Below, one piece after another: positions 35,352 through 47,721 of a DNA stretch of 64,000 nucleotides. Numbering within the stretch: position 1 is the stretch's first letter; each line of letters opens with the position of its first letter. Origin of the DNA: Megachile rotundata. Its lineage: Eukaryota; Arthropoda; Insecta; Hymenoptera; Megachilidae. Made by a program: the position numbers and the translations under genes. A model generated the notes under the pieces. The model was not told the DNA's origin. It ran no database searches and saw nothing but the letters and a program-made list of their open reading frames with translations. Location of the stretch: assembly GCF_050947335.1 (NCBI RefSeq), contig NC_134989.1, positions 2,783,501 through 2,847,500 on the forward strand. Direction: 5' to 3'.

Positions 35352-35729
35352 CTAGGTGGTTTTGCGGGTGGTTCCGATTTACTGCTCTCAACATCAGAAA
35401 ACGGGGCCTTTTTCAGCGTTGTAATTATTCGGGGTGGCTTTGGTGGCCCTTGAACACTTCTCGCTTGTATGGAAGACATTGGATTTTGTTGTTGAACTAT
35501 TTGTTCCTCTTTTCCTGTGCCAGCTGGACACCTGTGATCAGCCGTTGCAACGTTCGGCTCCAGATGGAGCTTAAAATCATCCTCTTGCTGATTCCTGCTG
35601 GGCAGCTGAGGATTTGAGTGTTGCCTCTGTAACGCGACATTCGTTGATCGCCCATAAACCTCGTCTCGTGCACGTTCTGTAGATGACGTTGCTATATCCG
35701 GATGAGAATAACCGGCCGCCGACGGTCGC
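35352..35729 (-). CDS. Exon: proline-rich linker with SH3-ligand motifs, KIND-FERM gene
   Basis: A 378-nt exon, phase 2 in and out. The acceptor is CTATGACAG (above 35729) and the donor CCTAG|GTGAAA (35351-35346). The upstream exon's last AG plus the first G makes an Arg codon and continues RPSAAGYSHPDIA. The segment is Gln/Ser-rich with two class II SH3-ligand motifs (PxxPxR): GPPKPPR and PPAKPPR, the latter at the very end. Reading straight on past the donor gives TGA, but GTGAAA fits a donor and the phase fits the next exon, so I treat this as an internal exon. The linker is expected to be disordered. Confidence 0.82.
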
Positions 35730-36497
35730 CTGTCATAGAAATTCACGTTTTGTTACATTTCAACTTTATTCCGTGCCTCAGAATCGTTTACCGGACATTT
35801 TGTCCACAATCTTTTAACTCTTTCGATACTACCACGGACTATAGTTGCCCAAGCGTTCATTCATTATATAATTAATATATCAAGGGGTTTTTCTAAATGG
35901 TACATTTGAAAAGTAGGTGAATCAATAATGAAAAATAAGTAAAAAAAATATGGAATGAATGTTTTCCGTATGTGGATTTATTTCTTTACATAACTTTATT
36001 AAGTTTGTTACTTATGTGTGTTCTGCATTGTGTAACTGTATTGTAATTGTATTGTGTAAAATTATTACATGTCATAATTCTTAGATTTTCAAATACTTGA
36101 ACTTCCAAATTTTCAAAAATCTAGATTATAAATTTCGAAATCTACAGTATCTTCCTGATTTCAAAAATATATAAATTCAAAGTTCAAAAATATATAAAAT
36201 TGTAATTTAGAAGCTTATGAAATTTTGAAAAAGAAAGCTCTAAGAATTTTCCGATTAAGAACCAAGAGTTGACAAAATTACTTTCCTCTATATCGCTAAT
36301 TTCTTTAACTAAGCATGTGCTCATTAATCTATTTTCTCAAACAATGTAATAAAATATAAAATACGACCATGTATTTTTTGTTTCGAAAATAATATATATT
36401 TTCAGAAATCTGTAAGACAAAAGCATCTCAATAAATAACAATACAAAGCAATCATAAAAATTACATCGAGAACAAAATGAAAATACTGAATTCGTAC
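35730..36497 (-). other. Short intron in linker region
   Basis: A 768-bp AT-rich intron with loose ATTTCAAAAAT-type repeats at 36090-36230. Nothing else is seen. Confidence 0.65.
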
Positions 36498-37384
36498 CTC
36501 GCTATTGCAGTGACTGCATAAACATCCTCGTTATGATGACCGACGGATGGTTTCACGGACAATCCATTAACCCTAACATCCTGCGAGCTGAGGAATGGTT
36601 TGACGGGTAACGCATAAATAGGATCGCTATAAACGTTTCCTCCAGAATTATTTTCTCCGATAGTCGACGGTAGATTGCCGCTGCTCCTGGTGTGCTGTAG
36701 TCTCGTATAAATCGGTTGAGAGTACGTCCTCGAATGATGACGTCGTTGATGCTGTATCGCTGGACCAACAGTACGTCCGTTGGTTTGAACGTTCAACTGC
36801 GATGGAAATTGTGTTCTACGATCCTCCAAATTCGCTTCATGACGTCGATTTTGTGGCTGCTGGCCGCAAAGACTCGGCAAATTCGGATGAGAATGCGAAT
36901 TTCGAGATTGCAGTTTGAAAAGAGCACCTTTCGCAGGGTGATGATGGTGATAATGATGCATCTTGGATGCCTGAGCTAATTGAGGGGGATCTTGAAGACA
37001 TTGATGCTGCTGGTGCGGGTGGAATTGATTAGAAGGGCGTTGCTGGTTCTGTCGAAGAGCATTGTACTGATTGGTCACATGATACGACCGATCTTGATAC
37101 TGATACTGATGAACAGCACTTTTGACCTGGCTAGCGTGAAAGGACTGAAGAGCATCCAATTGCTGCGGATACTGCTGATGGTGATGGGGATAATTACCCT
37201 GACGAAGATTGTGTTCTGGCATTTCTAAGGAATTACGAAGAGGTGCTGGTGGGTTTAGATGCTGATACGCTAAGCGTTTTCGAACGGCGTACTGCGGAGA
37301 TTTCATTACTTCACGATACATGTCCATCACTATATGAGTGAAGGGCTTTGACTGCAAACGTGTGCGACAGTACTCTGATATCAC
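36498..37384 (-). CDS. Exon: end of KIND domain and His/Gln-rich linker
   Basis: The largest exon, 887 nt. The acceptor is CTTTTGTTTCAG (above 37384) and the donor GCGAG|GTACGA (36497-36492). It enters in phase 0 and leaves in phase 2. It opens VISEYCRTRLQSKPF and IVMDMYREVMKSPQYAVRK, the last helix of KIND and the helical extension after it. PTPN13 has a VLDACSAHI-like helix at this point (from memory). About 230 residues of low-complexity linker follow, rich in Gln and His (HHHHH, QQ runs), with YSQPIYTRL, YSDPIYALP and EDVYAV, which are possible tyrosine-phosphorylation sites. An ATG upstream in the intron and a stop after the donor frame a longer ORF, but both ends are splice sites. Plus-strand ORFs over the exon are shadows. 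Confidence 0.88.
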
Positions 37385-38454
37385 CTGAAACAAAAGAATA
37401 TGCAAATGAAGATTTATGTATATTTTTAATAAACACATTGCAGGTGTTCATACATTTAAAACATAAGTGTACGTAATAGTACACAAATGAATGCCAAAAA
37501 TGAATGATATCAAATATATGTATGTATACAGAATGTTACACTAACTTTGTTACAAAGCAATATCTTCGCTATTTTTAATGATTTGCTAAAATATCAAAGA
37601 AGTGAATTGTTGGGACAGAGGGATAGATATTAGTATAAACAAGAATTTATTTTCGAGGTCATATTTTTTCGAGATTTTAATTTAACCGACAATTTTTTCA
37701 GGGAGATTACATACTTGTATTGCTATGACATAATAGCTGTGATTACGATCAATTTATTTATTTATAAGACTGAATGCGGACCTGAAGTGAATGTATACAG
37801 GATGTTCAAAAAGGTCGCCATCTAAGTTATACTGCGTATTACAAAGGACAAATAGATGAAAAAAGTTTTAAGACACATAATTTTGTATCCAAAAAAGTTT
37901 TATTGAAAAGATATATGCCTTCAAATGTATTTATGATTTGTTATGACAGTTACAGAAAAATGTTCGAAAATTCCTCCCTGTGCAAATATGTAGACTTCCA
38001 TTCGTCGAATTAGTGATTGTCGAACTCTTACAAATATTCTTTGTTATATTTATAAAACATAAAATAGTATAATAATAAGTAATATTTTCTTTATACCACA
38101 TAACGCAATTAGGTTAGTTCTTTAACACATTTACAGATTTTTATTATTTTTACTAGAATTATTTTTTTACCGTATTTCTGTATATTACATTATAATTTTT
38201 AATGTCTCCATAATTGTCGTAAACTAAATACTGGTATAGATGTATGTTTCATTCAGTATAATACAGAAGCAGTTTTAGCAATGTTTACTTTTATGATTTT
38301 TATCCAAAACATTTATTAATAACAACCCTCGAAATTGAAGATGGGCAAAATTTTTCTTAATAGGGAAATCGTAAAAACTTTTCATAATAAAAAATATGTA
38401 GATGGCAATTTCTTATTTTGTTTCTGTATTTTCCGAGGCAAATTTAACTGCACA

Positions 38455-38595
38455 AATTGTTTTGAGTTTAAGAATTTGAGGATTTGAAAATTTGAAAATT
38501 TGAGAATTTGAGAAATTGAAATGTGTATACCTTTAAACATCCGAAATTTCAAGATTACAAATTTATAAAATTGAAAATTTAAAAATTTGGAAGTC
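38455..38595. repeat. GAATTTGAGGATTTG-type low-complexity repeat
   Basis: Loose tandem of GAAAATTTGAGAATTTGAG-like units. It accounts for the LKFSNFQILKF repeats of a 165-codon minus-strand ORF here. Confidence 0.7.
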
Positions 38596-41438
38596 TGTAC
38601 ATTTTTAAGTTCACATATTTTACCTCTAAAAATTAAAAGTAAGTGTTTAATGCTATTTTTCTTACATTTTTTCTTTGTCAAAGAAAGTTGACATTGGACC
38701 CAAGTGTACGATGTTGCAATTTTGAATTTTGTTGTATTTTTGTAGTCTTTAGTTCGAAAGACTACATTTATAGCCTTGTAGATTAGTTCGAAAATATAAT
38801 AAATATTGCAATAAATGTAATAAATATACGAATTTGTACATGCATTATGATTACATTTTGTAATCTTTTGACAAGACATATATTTATTATTTCTAGTTAC
38901 TACGTTCTAGTTACCTATAGTATTTTTTCTTTTTTCAAAAAAAAAAGTTTTTGAGTCTATGATGAAAGGATTTCTAACCGAATATTGGTAGCAACCATAA
39001 TAAATTGGAATGCGATCAAACATAGATTTTCAGGATCGATGCGGAATACGTGAACCAACGACTATTGATCAAAACTCCATTATCATTCGTTATCGAAAGC
39101 TGAAACTCAGCCACCTCTCAGAAAGGAAACTAGTTAGAAATTCTCAACTGGAACGAAACTATCCGATCAAAATGCTCGAATAGATTCAGAAGTTCCCGTG
39201 AAACGATACCGTTGGAGTCTCCATCGGGTTTAATAAAATCGTACACAAGTATTTATCATATTACGCTTCACCGTCCCATCATTTGATTTCAAAATTGTCG
39301 ATTTGCCCTTTCCTGGTAATCTATTAATTTTGGAGAACAATAGCCCTACCATTCGAATTCCGTAGACTTGGCAGGCTACGATATCAACGGAGAAGTGGTC
39401 CGCAAGTCTAACCTATTACCGCTTCATTGTACTCCTATTCCACATCGACAAAAGCAAACTCTTGCATACGTGGCTGCCTTTTGAAGACAATGACTGGTGT
39501 TAACTTAAAATTTGTCCTAGATTTATTATAAAGTCGCTGGAATTGATACTTCCCGGATACTTCCTCTAATCATCACACCCAGATTTTTTCAACCAACTGT
39601 CTTCACCAATTATGATTTCATTTTATTAAATCAATTAATCATCCTAACACGTTTCCCGTCAAACATTTCTTACAGAACTTTCCACTCAGGTTACGTGTCT
39701 TGAAAATCGTATACATTATATTTAATAAACGCGTGTTAACATGTTTGCTACTAATTTTATGCAGAATTACACGCATGTACCATTTCATTCTATGATCTTC
39801 TACCATATCTCTGGTAACTGAAATATTGCTCAACTGTGAAAGTACTCCTTCTTTTATGATAAGAGAACTCAAGTACTAGCACAATACTTCTGTGTCTTTG
39901 ATTTTTTTCTGAACGAATTTTACAATAGTCGAAATAAATAGCAGTAGTGCAAAAACTGGTAAGTGTGATGAAAGAAATAAAAGTTTCTATCTAAATTATA
40001 GTAACGTTTACTCCTACTCTAAAGTGGTGAAAGACAATTCGTTCTTTAGAGTGATGGTTGCTTTTCTTCTGTCATTACCTTTAAGTGGTATATAGCTGAA
40101 AAAAGTGTTCTTCGTTATTAATCGCGTTGTTCTATTGACAACTTCTTCTGTTATACAGAGTGTCCCACATAACACTTTTCACGATTTTTCAAAATTTTCA
40201 AAATATTATTTAAACAAATAAAGTTTATTAAAATTTTTTTACGCACAAAAATTTCCTATTTAAAGACCAACAATTCAAAAAAAGAAGCTTCCAATTATCT
40301 CCTTTAATTCCAGAGATATTCCCAAAAGTATGATTTCAGCCCTTAACTTTGAAGGCTATTTTCACCCTTTTAATGTGAACGATGGCCGATAAAAAAAAAT
40401 ACGTGTCAAATATTTTTTTGCGTTCTATATCATACTCAAAGTGCAAAATCGGCGTGTGTCGATTGGGTAGTGTCCCTTGTCAGTTTATTACAACTTTCGG
40501 AAGACCTTGAGCGGATAGAAATGAAAATTTCGACAAATAATAATAATTTACTTGAATGGCTGATAATAGTCTGTGCTTATTATTAAGACTCGAAATTATT
40601 TTTTTTAACAGGTTATTTACAGTCGATTGTTTATGTCGTTCCAACTTTATACGTATATTTTGAATTTTATTTACGATTTAAGATATTAAAATATTCAAAA
40701 CTATTTTGATTTTAAATAAATAAAACAAAATAAAATTTATTATATTATTTTTTTAGTTATTGTTGCAAAAGTCAGTACATCATTCCGGCAAAAAAGTAAC
40801 AGGAAGTTGGAATTTTAAAATAAAACTACAAAACCAATCATTTTGATTGGTGGAGTAGTTCTAGTGTTAAATCATATCGTTGACAGCGCAGAATAAACCT
40901 ATAACTGTCAATGACGAACACTAAAGTTGTCTGTACTCTGCTGTGATCGATATACCTCTTTTCATCCGATTTATGACATGTCAATTAAAATTAAATAATT
41001 CTGGTTGTGACACAAATTGTATTAGACTTTTAAATATTTATCAAAGTATTCGTCCATGATTGAACAAGTATGACAAATTTACCTAATTTGTACCTCAAAA
41101 TAGTACTCTTGCTGTTTTTTTTAATCTAAAACAGTTACAGTCACTCCTTACTGTAAAAAAGTATAAAGAACAGTTGGACATACGTTAACAAATCGAATCA
41201 TCATACGATCACTACATAAAAAAACGGTCAAATAAAAAAAGATAAGTTTTGTAAGTATTTTTTTTTAAATTAGAACATGGTTCTTAAAGATTTTGTATAA
41301 TTATTATTTCTAAGAGTTAGTAAAATGAATTAATACAAATTCAGTTTAAGTTGGTTGACTTTTTTATTTTCTCCTACCATAAGTATGTAAGCTTAAATTT
41401 GTGAAAGAGATTGTAGGTACATGACTTTTATGCAGATA

Positions 41439-42339
41439 TACAGTGGATATTCTATATAAGCAAATCTTTCGGGAGTGAAGTTGTGCTTATATCGTACAGG
41501 TCCTACATTGATTGATGTCTTGCCGAACGTAGAAAAGGACAGAAGAGAAAAATATCACGGTCGCCGTTTGCGTATATCGTAAAGGTGCTACATTTCGAGT
41601 GAAGGAGACTGAACGTAAACAAACAGTGACCTACTAGAAGGACACTCCTAATGCAAGAATAAAACTTTTTTATTTTTGACTTTTTCGTTACCAAACTTTT
41701 ACCAATTAATTCTTGACATTTTTCCGATTAAAATGAGACCAAACACGACGTAATTCGGGACATATTTACTTGTAATTTCAAGTATTACGCGTACATCGAT
41801 GATTTTACTCTAATAAGATATTGCAAGTAAATATAACTCAAATTACGTCGTGTTTGGTCTCATTTTAATCAGGAAAACGTCACGAATATGATGGAAAAAG
41901 TTATATAAAAAAATGGATGAAAAATAAAAAAATTAGCAAAGCTCAAGTATTGCAAACAATCGAACAGACTTTTGATCTTTGCCGACTGCCACGATCGTAG
42001 CGTCTCTTTCTTTTTGACTCGCTATCCTCTTCGACGTGAGAAACTTTTATCGTCAATTAAACCAGTAAATATAGTCCAAATTATATTGTGTTTGATCTCA
42101 TTTTAATCGGAAAAATGTCAAGAATTAATTGGTAAAAGTTTGATGACGAAAAAGTTAAAAATAAAAAAGTTTTATATTTGCATTGGTATTGTCTCACGGA
42201 TACACTAAGGCCCGGGTCACGTTACATTTCCCGGCGAGCGAACCTCCGGCGTCTCGAGGGGTCTTCCCCCCAGTGGTGGGGATAACATTTGTGCTTATAT
42301 CGGAAAGGACATTTTTGCTTATATGGAATGAACACTGTA
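41439..42339. mobile_element. TACAGTG TIR family, copy 1 (901 bp)
   Basis: Starts TACAGTGGATATTCTATATA and ends ATATGGAATGAACACTGTA. TIRs are imperfect over about 30 bp, with TA likely the target duplication. Nearly identical to 55208-56107. Inside, an inverted pair of ~50-bp arms around GAGACCAAACACGACGTAAT (41727-41776 and 41820-41869) forms a long hairpin, and a third copy of the signature (TGTTTGATCTCATTTTAATC) lies near 42090. The 3' part includes a GC-rich block with CCTCGAGAC-like sequence near 42260. No transposase is encoded. Confidence 0.88.
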
Positions 42340-42779
42340 CTTCTAAATATTTAAATGGCGTTTATTGTAATTAAGACTTACAATACGAATTAGTGTATGT
42401 ATGATACGATTATTTCTAGACTATACTTTCTTCACATTAAAAATAAATTATTTTTACGAGTGGAAATATAGTTAAATATTTCACAGAGTTTAAATTGGTG
42501 AAACTATTCATTTTAGTAATAAGGAGTAACTTTTCACAAATTCTGTTTCATTCGTTCTGTTAGTTTTCATATAAGTACTAATTTTCAAGGGGTATAATTG
42601 AAGCAAATTTACCTTAAGATGTCGTTAATGTCTCATCAAAACAGCCAACTGATATTTATGTAAATTAATATGTTACGTACAAACAACTTAGTTTGCAAAC
42701 CATTAACGCAGCATTTCTCCAATAATTTTTTTCGTTTCAGATTCGTAAGATGTGTAAATGTTAGACAAATTTTTTTACT

Positions 42780-43150
42780 AATAAAATCCTCGGGTTCACC
42801 AGGACCCATAGCTGGACTTAGAGAAACGTAATTTTAGCACGAGAAGTTACGTTTGTAATACGGACACGAGTGAATAATTCAAACCAACTATGCACTTTGT
42901 CACGATCTCAAAATGCCTCTCTTCACCAGTTTCATTTGCACGGTGGTCGAAGTGGCGATCTACTCGCGAATAATTTATTGCAAGCCAACGAGTTCTCGTA
43001 GAAATTGGCGATGGTGGAATAAGTTCGCGTGCCACGTCCGCCCTCGCCTCGAGATTTCATCAATTCTGCCACCTATTCAGGTGCATCCGATGAATTACGA
43101 CCGGTCGAATAAATGGCTTCGTTAAAAGTGGCTGGCTCTTGAGAAAACGA
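42780..43150. other. Unassigned GC-richer island
   Basis: Composition is clearly more even than the flanks, with open frames of about 60-70 codons on both strands (42847-43035 minus, 42913-43125 plus). No domain, splice pattern or terminal repeats are recognised. It could be an intronic regulatory element, an alternative or untranslated exon, or old repeat. Confidence 0.35.
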
Positions 43151-44776
43151 CTTTTGCGGTGATAATCGTGGGACTACTTAATAAAAGTATGCTTTAACTA
43201 TATCTACTTCTTCTTCTTCCTTAACACTAATAAGATTTCACTATTTATCAATTCAAATTAAAACATTACTTAGATCACTGCCAGTCATGTTATTTTCTCT
43301 GGTAGAGAAAATGAAATATTCCACTTAATTCCTCATAATGTACATACACAGAGTGTTTCGATAAAATTTGCACGCATTTTAAATGTTAATGTTAATCCTT
43401 TAACACTTTTATGAACATTTGATGACGACTTATTTGTAAATTAAAATTAAAATAGAAAAATAAATGAGATGATATGTAAACTAGCGTATACGATTCCTTA
43501 TAACGATAAAAGTTAACATATGTATTGACAGAAGCTTCTTAATAATATATGCAATTTTAGATAAAAAATTTCAAATCCGTCAGTTTGTCAGATTCTGAAA
43601 ATCCAGTTTTAAGTGTCACAGTAAGGTCGGAGTTGACCTTGTCAAAGTTAAACTTATAATATGTCTACTTGAAGGCGGATATTGATAGATATTATTCAAA
43701 GAACTATTTGTTGTAGTTGAACTATGCTGAAAACCTGTAAGGACTGTGAGGGGCAAACACTAGGCGCTAAAAATATTTGTAGAGATTTTCTTTTTTCAAC
43801 AAGACTTGCCTAGTTGACAAGCTTTGACTAAAATTTCAGATTTATCAGGAGTTACAGCTTCTTCAATTTACACCCTAATGTTTTCCTATATCTTAAAGAA
43901 CTGATTATCATAAAATGGCCGTTGTTAAACAAACTACAATTTTATTCTTCAGCCAGTGACATTTTTAGTGCAACATCTTTCTTCCTATGTGTTATTTTCC
44001 TGGTCGTCTATGGCATTAAACTTTTTAACAAAAATTATTTATATTATAGGTTTCTATAATGATTACTCTTAAACGTGCAGATTAATATTTAGGTTTTGCA
44101 GGCTAATATTACATATTACTGCTTGAAATGTATCTTCTGAATTATACATATCTGAACTACATGTAAAATGAAATTTTACTGTTTTCTATAACCGACATGT
44201 CAGATTGCATAATTTCATACATTTGCAATACTCTTTTTAAAGCGATGATGGTCTTTAATCTTTTAAGTTGAATTATGTATTCGTTTTTACATAAATCAGG
44301 GTTTCAGAACATTCTATGAGCTATAAATATGATAATAAAAAAATCAACACTTTTTAAAATAGATATTTTAAGGTTTTATATAAAATATTTATCTTGTTAT
44401 TGAATTTAAAAATGATTAAGAAGTCACCATAGATATTGTAAAGTATACGGAAGAATTTGCGAAAATTTAATTTTGTATTTTTATAAATATCCCCAATAAA
44501 ATTGTAGTAGTAAAATCCTATAAGGTTCGACCTACTCATATTGGGCAAAATGAAAGGAGTCCCTCTCAGACGCCATCTCTTATGAAAAAATAAAATACAA
44601 TACAATACCTACTCATATATTGTTGGCTCATTTTCAAAATATGCAAATATTAGCAGCAAATAACGAAATTCTAAAACTATCATGAATCTATCTGAATTTA
44701 CCCTAACTCCAATTTGGTTTAATCAATTTTCCTCAAAACTAAACCATATTAGTGCCTCATATAGACTTTATATATA

Positions 44777-46702
44777 CAGGGTGTCCCGTAACTAGTGTTA
44801 CTCCCTGAAAGGGGTAGTAGAGGACGTCATTCTGAACAAGATTTTCCTTTGCAAAAATGGGGTTTGAAGCTTCGTTTTTGAATTATTAAGCAAAAACACG
44901 GTCCAATCAGAGCGCAAGGATTTCGCGCGCTCAAACGCGAGAGCGACAGCTTCGAAAATGACAGTCGATCGTGATCGTGAACAAGCGTATCGATACCACG
45001 TCGGTATAGCGTCGGTATGATAGAAAACTGTTAGATGAAAGTTACATTGAAAAACGGATGAAAAAATCTGAATTATTATTGGATTATCATTTATTAATGC
45101 ATAAGAAATGAAGAAAGTTGTCCTTACTCACGTAATCAGAATAAGTCGAATTTATTCGATACATTTATTTGTTATCGCAAAGAAACAATAGATAAAATAT
45201 GGAAAATTATTCTCGTTAGATATTGTGATGATGAAAAAGAACAAATTCTTATTTTTAAAAAATAAAATAACCTTTCCATTCAACAAATAAAAATTTGAAT
45301 TTGAATAATTAACAAATTTAAATGTAACTCACCCATTGAACCGTAAATAATCACGATGAAAATGCATCTCTAACACCGGGTCGATCCACCGATTCTTACT
45401 GATAGCATAAATAAATTACCATACAGAAACTTTCAAAAAACGCTCAAGTAACTTCACTGTTATCTTTCATTATTAGTTTTTATTATCACTTTTCTCTATC
45501 GCTTTTTACTAATTTTCACTAATTTTCAGTGTTAGCCCGACACGTAAATAGGACGAATGAAAACACGTGGACGAATATTCATAAATAATTTACACTATAT
45601 TATATTGAAAGCAAGAAAACAGAATTTTCAATTAGAAACAATGATACATTTTATTTCGACACGTTTCTTTCGACAATAAACGACGACTGTCGATCGACGC
45701 CGCAGTCGTTCAACAGACCATCGTTGCATGGCAACCGGTCGCGACATATGCCTCGCGATCGAGAACGAAACCGCGATCCGTGGCCAGTCTAACAATGTCT
45801 TCTAATAAAATACGTAATATAATTTTGGTTCCTCAATTCGGATACTTTATAATTGGAATATAGCGTATCGTTAAACATACATATCTATGAAAAATCGTTC
45901 ACGCGTTTTCATTCGGTCCGTTTACCGGTCGTTCTTATGTTGTGCAATTATTAGAAAGAGACAGTGAAATAAATTGAGAGTTCATTGACCCTGTCAGGAC
46001 ATCAGCTGTTGATAGTCTGATCGATGGATCTACCCGGTGACACAAATATTTTTTATCGAAGCTAGTTTTCTCATGAATCAATGGGTAAGTTTTATTTAAG
46101 TTGTTTCCGTATTTTTAAAATTATACGTACGCAGCAATTGATTTATTTCACTTCAATGAGGTACTGCATTAGATATTTTATTCCAATTTTATCCCATTTC
46201 ATAGACAAGGTACTCATTCGTTTTGAAACATGAATTTATTCGTTTGCTTCATTCGAAGAGTCGAAAAATTAATTTTCTTGAATTTATTCTTTTTCCTTTT
46301 CGAAGGCGTAAAATAAATACAATATACTTGGTATGGGTAAACAACAACTAATTGGTTTATCTCTCACTCATGAATTACAAAGAATTTAATATTATTCTTA
46401 ATTTCTTAATTCATTATTCGATTTAACTTTTACCTAATAGCTTCCTGTTATACCGACGATATACCGACGTTATACCGACGTGGTATCGATACGCTTGTTC
46501 ACGATCACGATCGACTGTCATTTTCGAAGCTGTCGCTCTCGCGTTTGAGCGCGCGAAATCCTCGCGCTCTGATTAGTCCGTGTTTTTGCTTAATAATTCA
46601 AAAACGAAGCTTCAAACCCCATTTTTGCAAAGGAAAATCTTGTTCAGAATGACGTCCTCTACTACCCCTTTCAGGGAGTAACACTAGTTACGGGACACCC
46701 TG
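44777..46702. mobile_element. 1.93 kb foldback element, CAGGGTG ends
   Basis: Perfectly matched outer ends CAGGGTGTCCCGTAACTAGTG and complement, flanked by TA (44775-44776, 46703-46704). Arms are about 246 bp and almost identical, including CGATCGTGATCGTGAACAAG. At the inner side the arms differ in the copy number of a CGTCGGTATA unit: two on the left, three on the right (46451-46483). The 1.4 kb centre (45023-46447) has no transposase ORF. Relatives occur at 8205-8712, 33040-33300 and 61384-61482. Confidence 0.9.
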
Positions 46703-46851
46703 TATGTGGCGGTTTCACACCCACGCTCATCGCCACTAGACGGCGCATAGAATCGAAACCCTAGACTTTCTCGCTAGTACTCAAAGAGCCTTCCTATTCA
46801 TATACAATAGTTCCTGTCCATTCCTTCCTTACATCCCCGCGACTAAGGCAA

Positions 46852-46894
46852 GGGCCTGCTAGAACGCCTTACCGATAAGTCCACTAGCAGGCCC
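46852..46894. repeat. 11-bp perfect stem GGGCCTGCTAG
   Basis: GGGCCTGCTAG (46852-46862) pairs with CTAGCAGGCCC (46884-46894) over a 21-nt loop. It lies in a 258-bp interval between two TIR elements that itself starts TGTGGCGGTT and ends GAACCGCCA, so it may be a separate small element. Confidence 0.7.
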
Positions 46895-46962
46895 CGGACA
46901 AAACGTTCTCCCTCTCCTTTACTTTTCCTAGCCTCCCTACCATAGCTAGCCGAACCGCCAAA

Positions 46963-47721
46963 TACAGTGTTCATTCTATATACGCAAAAATGCCCTTTAC
47001 GATATAAGCAAAAATGTTATCCCCACCACTAGGGGGGAGACCCCTCGAGACGCGCGAAGTTCGCTCGCCGGGAAATGTAACGTGATTCGAGCTTAATGTA
47101 TCCGTAAGACAATACCAATGCAAATAAAAAACTTTTTTATCTCTTATTTTTTCATTATCAAACTTTTACGAATAGATTTTTCGCATTTTCCTTATTAAAA
47201 TGAGACCAAACACGATATAATTTGGACTATATTTACTGGTTTAATTGACGATGAAAGTTTCTAACGCAAAGGAGGATAGCGAGTGAAGAAGACAGAGACA
47301 GTGTAGCCGCAGCAATCGGCAAAGATTAAAAGTCTGTTCAATTGTTTGCAATGCTTAAGCCTTGCTAACTTTTTTATTTTTCATCCATTTTTTTATACAA
47401 CTTTCTCCATCATATTCGTGACATTTTTCTGACTAAAATGAGACCAAACACGACGTAATTTGAGTTATATTTACTTGGAATATCTTATTGGACAAAGACG
47501 ACAGTAAAAGTTTCATGAAAAAATAGTAAGAAATTAGAAAGTTGCAATCTTTTTCTTTACTTGCATTAGTATGTCTCTCACCGATATTCGATCCTCGTCG
47601 TTTCGGCGACTAATCGTGTTTCATTCTTGACTGACTTCGAGGGGGATCCCCCCAGTACTGAGGATAGAATTTTAACATTTACAGTAGAGATCTTTTTAAC
47701 ATTTACGGAGAGAATACTGTA
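46963..47721. mobile_element. TACAGTG TIR family, reversed diverged copy
   Basis: Opposite orientation to the copies at 41439 and 55208: starts TACAGTGTTCATTCTATATA and ends GAGAGAATACTGTA. It retains the AAAATGAGACCAAACACGA signature (near 47196 and 47437) and GGGGAGACCCCTCGAGACG. The region near 47630-47720 is more diverged. Confidence 0.75.

Noticed and set aside
35348..35746. 132-codon ORF as a complete gene ending PPAKPPR-stop
   Set aside because: Both its start and stop lie outside consensus splice sites (CAG|GCGACC and TAG|GTGAAA), and the phases match the flanking exons, so it is an internal exon.
36716..37228. Plus-strand ORFs of 87 and 82 codons
   Set aside because: They are antisense shadows of the His/Gln-rich exon 36498-37384.
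38382..38879. 165-codon minus-strand ORF
   Set aside because: It is AT-rich and its Lys/Phe/Leu repeats come from a simple GAATTTGAG-type tract. It has no domain and no fit to the exon chain.
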